This document shows, piece by piece, positions 8,253 through 17,236 of a stretch of DNA of 64,000 bases. Under the pieces are notes generated by a model that saw only the letters and a program-made list of their open reading frames with translations, made no database searches and was not told where the DNA came from. The position numbers and the translations under genes are program-made. The stretch lies in contig OY769938.1 in NCBI GenBank assembly GCA_963669295.1, positions 5,022,001-5,086,000 on the forward strand, in the 5' to 3' direction. This DNA comes from G963669295 sp963669295 (GTDB taxonomy: Bacteria > Bacteroidota > Bacteroidia > Flavobacteriales_D > CALLUQ01). Numbering within the stretch: position 1 is the stretch's first letter; each line of letters begins with the position of its first letter.

Positions 8253-10835
8253 ATGGAAGCAAAATTTTCACCCAGGGTGAAGGATGTAATTACCTTTAGT
8301 CGTGAAGAAGCACTGCGTCTTGGACACGATTACATCGGTGTAGAACATCTGTTGCTTGGCATTATTCGCGAAGGAGAAGGCATGGCCATTAAGTTGATGA
8401 AACGCTTAAACATCGATTTAATGGAATTGCGCAAGATGGTGGAAAACTCTATCAAGGCAACTTCTACCAAAGCGGTTAACCTCGGAAATATACCGTTGGT
8501 ACGCCAGGCCGAAAAGGTATTGAAGATTACCTACCTGGAAGCCAAGCTTTATAAAAGCAATATGATTGGTACAGAGCACCTGTTGTTATCCATCTTAAAG
8601 GAAGACGACAATGTGGCCACCCAATCGCTCAAGCAATTCAATGTAGATTACGAAACCATTAAAGAGGAGATAGACATGATGTTATCAGAGTCGGAAGACC
8701 CTAAATCTGAGTTTCCCGGCAGCACTGCCGATGACGATGATGATGATGCGGGAGCAAGTGGATTTGGTGGCGGCGGTTCGCGCAAGCCATCCGATTCCAA
8801 ATCAAAAACCCCCGTGCTCGACAATTTTGGTAGAGACCTTACCAAACTGGCGGAAGACGGAAAACTCGACCCTATTGTAGGGCGTGAGAAGGAAATTGAA
8901 CGCGTTTCGCAGATTCTTAGTCGTAGAAAGAAAAACAACCCCATCTTAATTGGAGAACCCGGGGTAGGTAAATCGGCCATTGCCGAAGGACTTGCCCTGC
9001 GCATTGTACAACGCAAAGTTTCGCGTGTGTTGTTTGGCAAGCGCATTGTAGCGCTCGACCTTGCATCGTTGGTAGCAGGTACCAAGTACCGTGGCCAATT
9101 TGAAGAACGCATGAAAGCGGTGATGAATGAGTTGGAAAAATCGCCCGATGTGATCTTATTCATCGACGAGATACACACCATCATTGGTGCTGGTGGCGCT
9201 TCAGGATCGTTGGATGCCTCCAACATGTTTAAGCCTGCCCTGGCCCGTGGAGAAATTCAATGCATTGGTGCTACCACACTCGACGAATACCGTCAGTACA
9301 TTGAAAAAGATGGTGCGTTGGAAAGAAGGTTCCAAAAAGTGTTGGTAGAACCTACCACCATTGAAGAAACCATTCAGATTCTTCACAACATCAAAGAAAA
9401 ATACGAAGACCACCATAATGTTCGATTTACCGAAGAAGCCATTGAGGCTTGTGTAAGCCTTACCAGTCGCTACATATCCGATCGCCACCTGCCCGACAAG
9501 GCCATCGACGCATTGGATGAAGCAGGTTCGAGGGTGCACATCACCAACATCAATGTGCCTAAGAACATCATTGAAATTGAGAAGAAGATCGAAGACATTA
9601 AGGAAGAAAAAAACAAGGTGGTACGCAGCCAGAAGTACGAAGAAGCAGCCAAGCTTCGCGATACAGAAAGGCAACTGATTGAAGACCTTGAATCGGCCAA
9701 AAGCAAGTGGGAAGAAGAATCGCGTACCCACCGCGAAACAGTGAGCGAAGACAATGTGGCGGAAGTAGTAGCCATGATGACAGGCATTCCGGTACAGCGA
9801 ATTGCTGAGAAAGAAAGTGGCCGCCTGCGCAAGATGAATGAAGAATTAATGGGACGTGTAATAGGCCAAAACAAAGCCATTGAAAAAGTGGTAAAGGCCA
9901 TACAGCGTAACCGTGCCGGGTTAAAAGACCCCGACAAGCCCATTGGCTCTTTCATTTTCCTTGGTCCTACAGGGGTGGGTAAAACCCAGTTGGCAAAAGA
10001 ATTGGCCCGTTTCCTTTTCGATACCGAAGAAGCTTTGATTCGTATCGACATGAGCGAATACATGGAGAAATTTGCCGTTTCCCGATTGGTAGGAGCGCCT
10101 CCAGGTTATGTAGGATACGAAGAAGGTGGACAGTTGACCGAAAAGGTACGACGTCGCCCCTACTCCATCATTCTGCTGGATGAAATTGAAAAAGCGCATC
10201 CTGATGTATACAACCTTTTGCTACAAGCATTAGATGATGGTCAGCTAACCGATAGTCTCGGAAGAAAAGTAGATTTCCGCAACACCATCATCATCATGAC
10301 CTCAAACATTGGTGCACGCCAATTGCAAGACTTCGGTCAGGGTGTTGGGTTTGGTACCAAAGCCAAGCGCGATAATGCAGAAGACCACTCAAAAAGCGTG
10401 ATTGAAAATGCACTTAAAAAGGCGTTTGCTCCCGAATTTTTGAATCGTATTGATGACTTAGTACTCTTCAATGCGTTGACCCGTGAAAACATTCACGAAA
10501 TCATCGACATTGAATTGATGAAGTTGTTTAAGCGTGTAAATGAGTTGGGGCTTACCATCAAGCTTTCTGACAAAGCCAAAGATTACATTGCCGATAAAGG
10601 ATTTGATTCCAAGTTTGGTGCACGCCCACTAAAGCGTGCCATCCAAAAATACCTGGAAGATCCGTTGGCCGAGGAAATCATTAAGTCTAACATTACTGAA
10701 GGAGATGTGTTAAAAGTAGACTTTGACGAGAAAAAAGAGGAGATTACTATTAAGAACTCCAAACCTCGAAAAACAGCGGCAAAGAAGACGAAGGAAGACA
10801 ACGCCAAAGAAGGAGAAGATAAAACGGAAGAATAA
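8253..10835 (+). CDS. clpC: ATP-dependent Clp protease ATP-binding subunit ClpC
   Basis: An 860-residue class I Clp/Hsp100 unfoldase that feeds proteins to ClpP. The order is: two N-terminal Clp-N repeats (residues 1-145), an acidic Asp/Gly/Ser linker (about 148-180), AAA1 with Walker A GEPGVGKSAIAEG and Walker B VILFIDEIHT, a central UVR-like coiled segment (KYEEAAKLRDTERQL), AAA2 with Walker A GPTGVGKTQLAKEL and Walker B IILLDEIEKAHPDV, and a D2-small domain with GARPLKRAIQ. The UVR-like middle and the length separate it from ClpA and ClpB. The C-terminus has a Lys/Glu-rich tail. It is a monocistronic gene followed at once by a strong terminator. Confidence 0.97.
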   Translation: MEAKFSPRVKDVITFSREEALRLGHDYIGVEHLLLGIIREGEGMAIKLMKRLNIDLMELRKMVENSIKATSTKAVNLGNIPLVRQAEKVLKITYLEAKLYKSNMIGTEHLLLSILKEDDNVATQSLKQFNVDYETIKEEIDMMLSESEDPKSEFPGSTADDDDDDAGASGFGGGGSRKPSDSKSKTPVLDNFGRDLTKLAEDGKLDPIVGREKEIERVSQILSRRKKNNPILIGEPGVGKSAIAEGLALRIVQRKVSRVLFGKRIVALDLASLVAGTKYRGQFEERMKAVMNELEKSPDVILFIDEIHTIIGAGGASGSLDASNMFKPALARGEIQCIGATTLDEYRQYIEKDGALERRFQKVLVEPTTIEETIQILHNIKEKYEDHHNVRFTEEAIEACVSLTSRYISDRHLPDKAIDALDEAGSRVHITNINVPKNIIEIEKKIEDIKEEKNKVVRSQKYEEAAKLRDTERQLIEDLESAKSKWEEESRTHRETVSEDNVAEVVAMMTGIPVQRIAEKESGRLRKMNEELMGRVIGQNKAIEKVVKAIQRNRAGLKDPDKPIGSFIFLGPTGVGKTQLAKELARFLFDTEEALIRIDMSEYMEKFAVSRLVGAPPGYVGYEEGGQLTEKVRRRPYSIILLDEIEKAHPDVYNLLLQALDDGQLTDSLGRKVDFRNTIIIMTSNIGARQLQDFGQGVGFGTKAKRDNAEDHSKSVIENALKKAFAPEFLNRIDDLVLFNALTRENIHEIIDIELMKLFKRVNELGLTIKLSDKAKDYIADKGFDSKFGARPLKRAIQKYLEDPLAEEIIKSNITEGDVLKVDFDEKKEEITIKNSKPRKTAAKKTKEDNAKEGEDKTEE

Positions 10836-10851
10836 CACCGCAATACATCAC

Positions 10852-10884
10852 AAAAGCCCCCTGCTTGAAGCGGGGGGCTTTTTT
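10852..10884 (+). terminator. clpC terminator
   Basis: A GC-rich hairpin, AAAGCCCCCTGCTT paired with AGCGGGGGGCTTT around a two-base loop, ends in a run of six T. It begins 17 bases after the clpC stop codon. Confidence 0.9.
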
Positions 10885-10896
10885 ATGCTTAAAACA

Positions 10897-11562
10897 TTAA
10901 TTTTTTTGAATAAACATTGAAAAACCAAACCCGATATTAAACGTTTGGATAAACCCCCGGTTACCATGCAGCGTAACCGTAGCATTGGTATCGGAACTGA
11001 TGCATGCATTTTCAGGGGTAAACTCAATCATGGTGAGGGTGTAAGAAGCCAACAAGCCAAAAGCAAGGTTGTCCTGGCTAATTAGGTAAATGCCCATTTG
11101 CGGCTCAATGTTTAGCCCCGAATCGCTATAGCCCGGCATGCCCGTGGTGGCGCAAATTTCACTGCTATAATCCATGGTGCTAAACCCTCCTTTTATGCCA
11201 ACATCATAAAAAATACGATCGCTGGTAAACTTCTCGTACGAGAATTTAATGAAAGGGGTATACAATACCATTTTTCCATCGCTTATTTCCGGAATTTGAA
11301 CATCGTTTACCCGATACAACGAATGCTTAAAACCAGCACCAATGGTAAGGTTGCCAGCAAATGGGTATTGATAGTACAAGTTGAAATCGGAAATGCCATT
11401 CATGTACTCCCTAAAATTCTCATCGCCTAAAGGGGTGGGCAACTTAAAATCGCCCTTTACACTATGTACCATGGGTTTATCTTGCGCATAGGTGGTTAAA
11501 GCCACCAGGGCAATAAAAGAAAGCAACAGCATGCGCAAAAACATATTCCCCATACGTGTCAT
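10897..11562 (-). CDS. Outer-membrane beta-barrel-like protein
   Basis: A 221-residue protein with a signal peptide (MFLRMLLLSFIALVALTTYAQ region) and alternating hydrophobic/polar strands ending in an aromatic-rich stretch (TFNIGFGFSMFIQKN), typical of small Bacteroidota outer-membrane beta-barrels. Strand-like segments include FNLYYQYPFAGNLTIGAGFK and AFGLLASYTLTMIEF. The function is unknown. The start ATG overlaps the stop of the upstream gene as ATGA, so the two are coupled. It converges on the clpC terminator. Confidence 0.7.
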   Translation of the reverse strand: MTRMGNMFLRMLLLSFIALVALTTYAQDKPMVHSVKGDFKLPTPLGDENFREYMNGISDFNLYYQYPFAGNLTIGAGFKHSLYRVNDVQIPEISDGKMVLYTPFIKFSYEKFTSDRIFYDVGIKGGFSTMDYSSEICATTGMPGYSDSGLNIEPQMGIYLISQDNLAFGLLASYTLTMIEFTPENACISSDTNATVTLHGNRGFIQTFNIGFGFSMFIQKN

Positions 11563-11960
11563 ACGCTTAAATTGTTGCCTATTTCAAACTTTTTGGTGGT
11601 TTTTTGTTTGTTGGTAATCAATTGATAAAGATAAGCGCCATCAGCCAACCCTTTTGTATCATAACGCACAGGGTACTGTCCTGGAATTTGTTCTTCATCT
11701 ACCAACACGGCTATTACCTTATAGTTGGCATCCAACACTTGAAATTTGGCATGTATCTTTTCCGATAGTTCATAGTAAAACAACACCTCGGTGCCCTGTA
11801 CCTTTTCTTCATTAATGGGGTGTAGTTTAGCGTACTTTGTTTTGGAAGGCTTCCCTCCTACTACACGCAAAAGCAGTTTGTAAAGGATGAATACCACTAC
11901 CCCACCAATTAGCAGGTTGCGTAAAAATACCAATACAAAAGCCCATGATATATCGCCCAT
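11559..11960 (-). CDS. Single-pass membrane protein with small beta domain
   Basis: A 133-residue protein. An N-terminal membrane segment (FVLVFLRNLLIGGVVVFILYKLLL) is followed by a soluble domain of about 85 residues. The end of that domain, with GLADGAYLYQLITNKQKTTK followed by KFEI, resembles the final strands of Ig-like or FlgD-like folds used in type IX cargo, but it is membrane-tethered here. It is translationally coupled (ATGA) to the beta-barrel gene and starts one base before the end of the DUF493 gene's region, so the three form one unit. The function is unknown. Confidence 0.6.
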   Translation of the reverse strand: MGDISWAFVLVFLRNLLIGGVVVFILYKLLLRVVGGKPSKTKYAKLHPINEEKVQGTEVLFYYELSEKIHAKFQVLDANYKVIAVLVDEEQIPGQYPVRYDTKGLADGAYLYQLITNKQKTTKKFEIGNNLSV

Positions 11961-11961
11961 A

Positions 11962-12225
11962 TTACAATGCTATTATGCCTTCTATGGCACTTACAACTTG
12001 ATACCGTTCCAATACCGTTTCCGAATTCACCATCATTTCGCGGGCAGTAAAGCTCCAAAAATTACCCTTTGCCGATTCCTTTACACTTTGATCAGCATTT
12101 GGGAAAATGGCTTTTAACTGTTCCAACTTATCCACCTCGGCCGGCAATATGAATTTAAACATATATACTTCAGGCCATTGATGGATTTGGTCGAGCTTTT
12201 CTTTTAGTTGTTCAATGGAACTCAT
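11962..12225 (-). CDS. DUF493 (YbeD-like) family protein
   Basis: An 87-residue cytoplasmic protein with the compact alpha-beta fold expected of DUF493. Visible features are YMFKFILPAEVDKLEQLKAIF near residues 21-41 (quoted in part), KGNFWSFTAREMMVNSETVL and the closing ERYQVVSAIEGIIAL, where the VxxIEGVxxL-type ending is characteristic. YbeD-like proteins have an ACT-like fold and are proposed to bind small ligands or regulate; no function is established. It is one base from the next gene downstream. The ATG start is followed by MSSIEQLKEKL. Confidence 0.8.
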   Translation of the reverse strand: MSSIEQLKEKLDQIHQWPEVYMFKFILPAEVDKLEQLKAIFPNADQSVKESAKGNFWSFTAREMMVNSETVLERYQVVSAIEGIIAL

Positions 12226-12276
12226 GGCATGAAATTGACTGCAAAGTTAGTGCAAAAGAAGTGACATAAAAAATGA

Positions 12277-12909
12277 CTAGTTTCCTTGTAATTGCATCCA
12301 TTTATGAATACGGTGCGCCTCGGTAAGTAACGGAACCAGGTATTGTTGTGCTGCACCGGTGCTTTCCCAATCAATGGCACCATTCAGCTTATGGTTAACA
12401 GCAACGCCCATCAACTCCAGTTGCTGTATGGCTTGAATTAAAACGCCCGAATCTTGTTGCTCGCTAATCTTTACCTCTTGCGCCTCAACTGCATCAAGCA
12501 CGGCTTGAAAATGCGTATAATACCCTTGTTGGTAATGCTCTTGCAATTGTACCAGTGCTTCCATTTGGGCAATCAGCTCCACTTCATTTTGGGCGTTGGC
12601 CAGTTTCAATTTTAAGGCAGCACCCCACTTTTCGTACCAACGTAAGTGTTCGGTAAGTGATACTGGCATTGTTGCAAAAGGAATGGTAGGGGTAGTAACC
12701 GTTGGTTGGGAGTGTTGTAGCAACGTGCTTTTAGCTTGTGCCACCTTTAATAAACGACGAATACGCTGTTGAAACAATTGAGGCACTACTGTATTGCGAA
12801 GGGCATAGTCTTTTATTTCAAAACAAATCTCTTCACACCGGTCCACTATGGCATCAGTATCAGCATTAGGTGTTAATTGCAAGAAGGTTAGTGCTTCATT
12901 CACTTCCAT
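12277..12909 (-). CDS. Hypothetical helical protein
   Basis: I do not recognise this 210-residue protein. It is predicted almost wholly alpha-helical and soluble, with no signal peptide or membrane segment. It is rich in Gln, Ala and Leu (for example LVQLQEHYQQGYYTHFQAVL near residue 125). The N-terminus MEVNEALTFLQLTPNADTDA resembles the start of small scaffold domains of the J-domain or J-like type, since LQLTPxAxxxxI is similar to the opening of a J-domain, but the HPD motif is absent. It lies in the same direction as DUF493 and the PKD protein, with gaps of about 50 bases on each side. Confidence 0.6.
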   Translation of the reverse strand: MEVNEALTFLQLTPNADTDAIVDRCEEICFEIKDYALRNTVVPQLFQQRIRRLLKVAQAKSTLLQHSQPTVTTPTIPFATMPVSLTEHLRWYEKWGAALKLKLANAQNEVELIAQMEALVQLQEHYQQGYYTHFQAVLDAVEAQEVKISEQQDSGVLIQAIQQLELMGVAVNHKLNGAIDWESTGAAQQYLVPLLTEAHRIHKWMQLQGN

Positions 12910-12958
12910 AACTCAAATTTGTACGCGAATGTACAAATTCAATGAAAGGAACAATGTA

Positions 12959-13471
12959 TTACGCTTGTTCTTCTACGCCATTTCTGCGAATAGACATCCA
13001 GCTTTTAAAACTAAAGAAGGCAAACAATACAATAACGGCAAATAGCCCCATCTTATAAGTCAATAAGAAACTAGGAGGCTCAATGCGAATGGTTTGGGTG
13101 GCGGTATCTTTTTTACCCGAGTTCAGGTTGAGTAAAGTAAGGGTAACATTATACACTCCAGGTTCTCTATACATGTATGAAGTGTTGGGCTCATTGCTTG
13201 TTTTATTATCACCAAAATCCCATGAAATTCTGTAATTCCCCGGATTAACGCCAGAATTAACCGTACTAACAAACTCGATGGGGTCGCCCACAGCGTTGCC
13301 AGAAGGAGTGGAATAATAAAAATCAATGATTTTTTCCTCCACCTGTACAGATGAATTTCCATTGAAATCTCTGTTTTCGGGAGGTGTAGTAGCATCGGCA
13401 TTGTTTCCGAAGCTATACGATGTTGCGAAAAAAGCCAGGGTGAACAGGCTAACCTTCCAAATCACTTTCAT
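12959..13471 (-). CDS. Exported PKD-domain protein with C-terminal membrane anchor
   Basis: A 170-residue protein with a signal peptide (MKVIWKVSLFTLAFFATSYSFG) followed by a single PKD-type Ig domain with the diagnostic WDFGDNKTSNEPNTSYMY and PGVYNVTLTL. A C-terminal membrane segment FLLTYKMGLFAVIVLFAFFS and a short basic tail follow. The PKD domain would therefore be held outside the inner membrane. PKD domains bind proteins or glycans; the partner is not known. There is a 49-base gap to the next gene. The start ATG gives a good signal sequence. Confidence 0.75.
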   Translation of the reverse strand: MKVIWKVSLFTLAFFATSYSFGNNADATTPPENRDFNGNSSVQVEEKIIDFYYSTPSGNAVGDPIEFVSTVNSGVNPGNYRISWDFGDNKTSNEPNTSYMYREPGVYNVTLTLLNLNSGKKDTATQTIRIEPPSFLLTYKMGLFAVIVLFAFFSFKSWMSIRRNGVEEQA

Positions 13472-13571
13472 GTTACTTGCAGATGAGAAATTGTGTTTAC
13501 TACCGATTTAATATACGATAGATATCAAAAAGGTTACATTCAATTGTGATGAACTGACCCTTAAAAATGAC

Positions 13572-13610
13572 AAAGCCAGCAATTTCAATGATGAAATTTA
13601 CCGGCTTTTT
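13572..13610 (-). terminator. Hairpin terminator after the LytTR gene
   Basis: A long stem, AAAGCCGGTAAATTTCA pairing with TGAAATTGCTGGCTTT on the minus strand with small bulges, lies 28 bases after the stop of the response-regulator gene. The T tract is interrupted (TTTGTCATTTTT), so efficiency is uncertain. Confidence 0.55.
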
Positions 13611-13637
13611 GAGAATGCTTTTGCTTATTTACGGGTA

Positions 13638-14330
13638 CTACAAGAAGTTGAGTCGCTTGTTTAACTCATCTTTATAAGCTCCACCAATAGAGATGAGTTT
13701 ATTGGAAATTACTGCAATGTTATCTTCAATAGACTCAATTTTATCAAGGCGAACAATAAAGGATCGATGCACGCGAATGAAATTGTTGGAAGGCAATTTG
13801 CTTTCCATTTCCTTCATGGTATTGTGTACCGTGTATTTCTTATCGCTGGTTTTAATCATTACATAGTTACCAAGAGCTTCTACCCACAAAATATCTTCTG
13901 TATTTACCTGCACCAATTTAGAATCGGTTTTAATGAAGATGGTTTTACTGTCTTGCTCTTCTACTTTGCCCTGTTTGCTCTCAAACCGTTCCTTTGCCTT
14001 AGACACTGCTTTAAGAAAACGAGGGTGACTTACAGGCTTAAGAATAAAATCGGTAACATCGTACTCGTACGATTCAAGGGCATATTCAGAATGCGAAGTA
14101 ATGAGTATGATTTGAGGCAGTGGGTTAAGGTTCTTAATCATTTCAATGCCACTCATCTTGGGCATTTCCACATCCAAAAAGATCAAGTCAACCTGCTCCT
14201 TACGCAATATGTTAAATGCATCTACCGGATTGTCGCAACTGTTGGTTAAAGTCAAAAAATCGGTTTCAACAATTAAGTCTTCCACAATGTTTCTGGAAAG
14301 CTCATCATCATCTACAATCATGCAATTCAT
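13638..14330 (-). CDS. LytTR-family response regulator
   Basis: A 230-residue two-domain regulator. The receiver domain (residues 1-120) shows the acidic pair in MIVDDDELS, the phospho-acceptor Asp in LIFLDVEMPKMSG (about residue 54), Thr/Ser in ILITSHSEYA and Lys in FILKPVSHPRF. The C-terminal LytTR DNA-binding domain (about 135-230) shows ILWVEALGNYVMIKT, FIRVHRSFIV and the closing IGGAYKDELNKRL. It is coupled by an ATGA overlap to the hybrid kinase gene upstream. It probably regulates transcription in response to that kinase or to a separate one, since the kinase already carries its own receiver and Hpt domains. Confidence 0.93.
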   Translation of the reverse strand: MNCMIVDDDELSRNIVEDLIVETDFLTLTNSCDNPVDAFNILRKEQVDLIFLDVEMPKMSGIEMIKNLNPLPQIILITSHSEYALESYEYDVTDFILKPVSHPRFLKAVSKAKERFESKQGKVEEQDSKTIFIKTDSKLVQVNTEDILWVEALGNYVMIKTSDKKYTVHNTMKEMESKLPSNNFIRVHRSFIVRLDKIESIEDNIAVISNKLISIGGAYKDELNKRLNFL

Positions 14331-17140
14331 AAGTCTTTCTTAATTATGTTCAACTCAAAAACGGCTCTAGAGCAAAATTGATCTACTCGTTTCACCATTT
14401 TTGTTAGCAGTTCTTTATCCATTTTCTTGTACCGGCATTCCTCAATTCTTGCCAGGGTCATTTCTACTTCCTTAATGCCCATATAGGCAATGCCCGATTT
14501 CATCTTATGTGCTGTTTTCCCAAGCTCTTCATGATTGTCTTCTTCCAGCATTTGATGAAGCACCTTTAAATCCTGGGGCGTATTTTTCAGAAAGATATCA
14601 ATATATTTTTTGATTTTGCCACTGTCGTTATTAGTTAATTTTTCAAGGTGCGACAAATTCACAATTTTAAACGAAGATTGATCTTTATTTATTCCATTTG
14701 TTTTGGTAGATAGGCGGTTGATTTTGCGAAATAGCTTATTGGTATCAATCGGCTTAGAAACATAATCGTTCATTCCCGATTCAATACACTTCTCCGCAGT
14801 ACCATCCAATGCATGGGCAGTCATAGCAATGATAGGAACATTGCGCATGGCATTCTTTATTTTCTTTCTAATGTGCCTGGTAGCTTCAAAACCATCCATT
14901 TCGGGCATTTGCACATCCATTAATACAATGCCATAGTTGTTTTGCTCCAGTTTTTCTATGGCCTCTTTGCCATTCGAGGCAATGTCTACCTTAATGTCTT
15001 TGTTCCAATCGCGTAGCTGATCTGAGATCACCTCCTGGTTCAGCATGTTATCGTCTACCAACAACAGTTTTAACGATGCCACTTCTTGATTAATGTAGGC
15101 TTCATCTTTTTGTTTGCTGTATTCCAACATCGATTTATTCCCAATTTTAAACCTAAGGTTAATCGAAAAAATGGTGCCCTTATTCAGTTTGCTGGTTACA
15201 GAAATATCGCCTCCCTGCTGCTCTATAATTTGCTTGGTAATGGCCAGGCCTAATCCCGAACCTCCAAATTTACGGCTGGTTTCCTTGCTTACCTGCTTAA
15301 ACCGCTTAAAAATGGTACTTAACTTCTCTTGCGGAATCCCCCTGCCGGTATCGCGCACCTGAATGTTGATGGCTGCACCACGTTCATCCTGCTCTACCAA
15401 CTTAGCTTTTACAGTTACTTCCCCCCTATCGGTAAACTTCAATGCATTAGAAGCCAGGTTTAAGATCACCTGGTTGAGCCTAACGGGGTCTCCTTTCAGC
15501 ACATGAGGAATATTCTTATCGATATCGGCCACCAGTTTCAGCCCCTTCTCATCCGCTTTAAAATGAAGCATTCGTATCACATCCTTCACCACTTCCGATA
15601 ACATAAAGTCGATGGATTCAAACTCCATCATGCCCGATTCCATTTTAGACAGGTCAAGAATGTCGTTAACAATCACCAACATGTTTTCAGCACTCGATCT
15701 GATGGTGCCCACATGCCGTTGCTGTGTTTCGTTTAAATCGGTTTTAGCAATGAGGGCAGACATGGCTACTACAGCATTGAGGGGCGTTCGAATTTCATGA
15801 CTGGTATAGGCCAAAAATTTCTCTTTCACTTGCTCCGAGGCTTCAGCACGCTCCTTTGCTTTTTGCAAATCAGCGTTTACCTGCCCTTTTTGCTTTAAGC
15901 TTCGATACAAAAACAACAATAACGCACAAAGCAATATAAATGCACCAGATACTGTGTAAGTTAGAATCTCCTTGTTCCTAATTTCCAGGTCGCGCATCTC
16001 ATTCTCTTTGTTCAGCAATTCAATCTCACGTGCTTTCGATTCGGCATCTAATTTAGCCTGCAACTCAGTGGTTTCTTTGCTGTCTTTAATGGCATAATAT
16101 AACTTGGCATACTTGTAGGCATTTTGGTAATCGCTTTTATTGGCATACGAGTGCGACAGGTTCTCGTAAATGGACTTAATTTCCAACTCCAGCCCCTTTT
16201 CTTTTACTATAACCAATGCCTTGTTAAGGTATTCAATAGCTTTATCGTACTGCTGTTGCTTCGTATACAAGTCGCTAATCATATTGTAAGAGAAGATAAG
16301 CCCCTTGTAATCGTTAATGCGCTTCCGAATATCTAGTGATATTTGGTAATAATTAAGCGCAATCGCATAGTCGGCCCTATCGTAATAAATGCTCCCAATA
16401 TTATGGCTTATGGCCGCAGTTTCTCTATGATTTCCGGCATCACCAAAAAGCTCCAAAGCACGGATGTACCTGTTTAAAGCCATCTCGTTGTTGCCCATTT
16501 CCCGATAAATGGTGCCAAGGCTTTTTAAACAGGCCGCTTCGTTGTTAGCATCATCCAGTTTTTCAAAAGCATTAAGCGCTGATAGGTAATATTCCAATGC
16601 CTTGATGTTATCATCCTTTTTCAGGTAAAGCCCTCCCAATAGTGACCTGGTAGTAGCAATGCCTTCCTCATAACGTATGGCCTGTGCTTGTGCCATGGCT
16701 TTGCCATAATACTCTTCTGCAAAATCGTACACATCTTGCATTTCATGGGTCATACCTAAATAATTCAGGGTCTCAATAACCTTCTTCTTATCGTCGAGTC
16801 CAACGTATAGCTTATGTGCAAGCAAGTGCGATTCCAACGCTTTTTCATATTCCAACAATAAGTTATGCACCACCCCTATGTTGTTGTACGATTCTGCAAT
16901 GCCTTCGGGATAGTTTACATTGTTAGAAATGGTAAGGGCACGCGTGGCATAATCCATCGCTTTAGAGCGATCGGTTTTGCTGTACAGAGCACTTAAATGA
17001 TTGAGAAGATCTACTTTCTTGAGGTGTGCTGTTTCGATTTTTAACTGATACTCTAAACTGTCGAGCAATTGTTGTTGGGCAATGCTTTTTTGCCCAATAA
17101 CCACACACAATAATATGATGATGAAAAATCGAATCCTCAT
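14327..17140 (-). CDS. TPR-sensor hybrid histidine kinase with receiver and Hpt domains
   Basis: A 937-residue signalling protein. The order is: signal/N-terminal hydrophobic segment (1-21), about seven TPRs in the periplasm (35-350), a short coiled coil, a membrane helix (TYTVSGAFILLCALLLFLY, about 394-412), HisKA with phospho-acceptor His448 in YTSHEIRTPLNAVVA, HATPase with N box NLASNALKFTD and G boxes DTGRGIP and GGSGLGLAI, a receiver domain with Asp in IVLMDVQMPEMDG, and a C-terminal Hpt domain with AHKMKSGIAYMG. Phosphate can thus pass His-Asp-His inside one chain before leaving to a regulator. The next gene, overlapping by ATGA, is a LytTR regulator, the likely final acceptor. The ligand is unknown. 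Confidence 0.94.
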   Translation of the reverse strand: MRIRFFIIILLCVVIGQKSIAQQQLLDSLEYQLKIETAHLKKVDLLNHLSALYSKTDRSKAMDYATRALTISNNVNYPEGIAESYNNIGVVHNLLLEYEKALESHLLAHKLYVGLDDKKKVIETLNYLGMTHEMQDVYDFAEEYYGKAMAQAQAIRYEEGIATTRSLLGGLYLKKDDNIKALEYYLSALNAFEKLDDANNEAACLKSLGTIYREMGNNEMALNRYIRALELFGDAGNHRETAAISHNIGSIYYDRADYAIALNYYQISLDIRKRINDYKGLIFSYNMISDLYTKQQQYDKAIEYLNKALVIVKEKGLELEIKSIYENLSHSYANKSDYQNAYKYAKLYYAIKDSKETTELQAKLDAESKAREIELLNKENEMRDLEIRNKEILTYTVSGAFILLCALLLFLYRSLKQKGQVNADLQKAKERAEASEQVKEKFLAYTSHEIRTPLNAVVAMSALIAKTDLNETQQRHVGTIRSSAENMLVIVNDILDLSKMESGMMEFESIDFMLSEVVKDVIRMLHFKADEKGLKLVADIDKNIPHVLKGDPVRLNQVILNLASNALKFTDRGEVTVKAKLVEQDERGAAINIQVRDTGRGIPQEKLSTIFKRFKQVSKETSRKFGGSGLGLAITKQIIEQQGGDISVTSKLNKGTIFSINLRFKIGNKSMLEYSKQKDEAYINQEVASLKLLLVDDNMLNQEVISDQLRDWNKDIKVDIASNGKEAIEKLEQNNYGIVLMDVQMPEMDGFEATRHIRKKIKNAMRNVPIIAMTAHALDGTAEKCIESGMNDYVSKPIDTNKLFRKINRLSTKTNGINKDQSSFKIVNLSHLEKLTNNDSGKIKKYIDIFLKNTPQDLKVLHQMLEEDNHEELGKTAHKMKSGIAYMGIKEVEMTLARIEECRYKKMDKELLTKMVKRVDQFCSRAVFELNIIKKDL

Positions 17141-17236
17141 GAATAAAGCCTTTTCAGCTTAACGTTAAAGATAAAGATTGGCAATGAAACATACGTAATG
17201 AACAACGGGTGGGTTTCTACAATCTTATCAACATCG

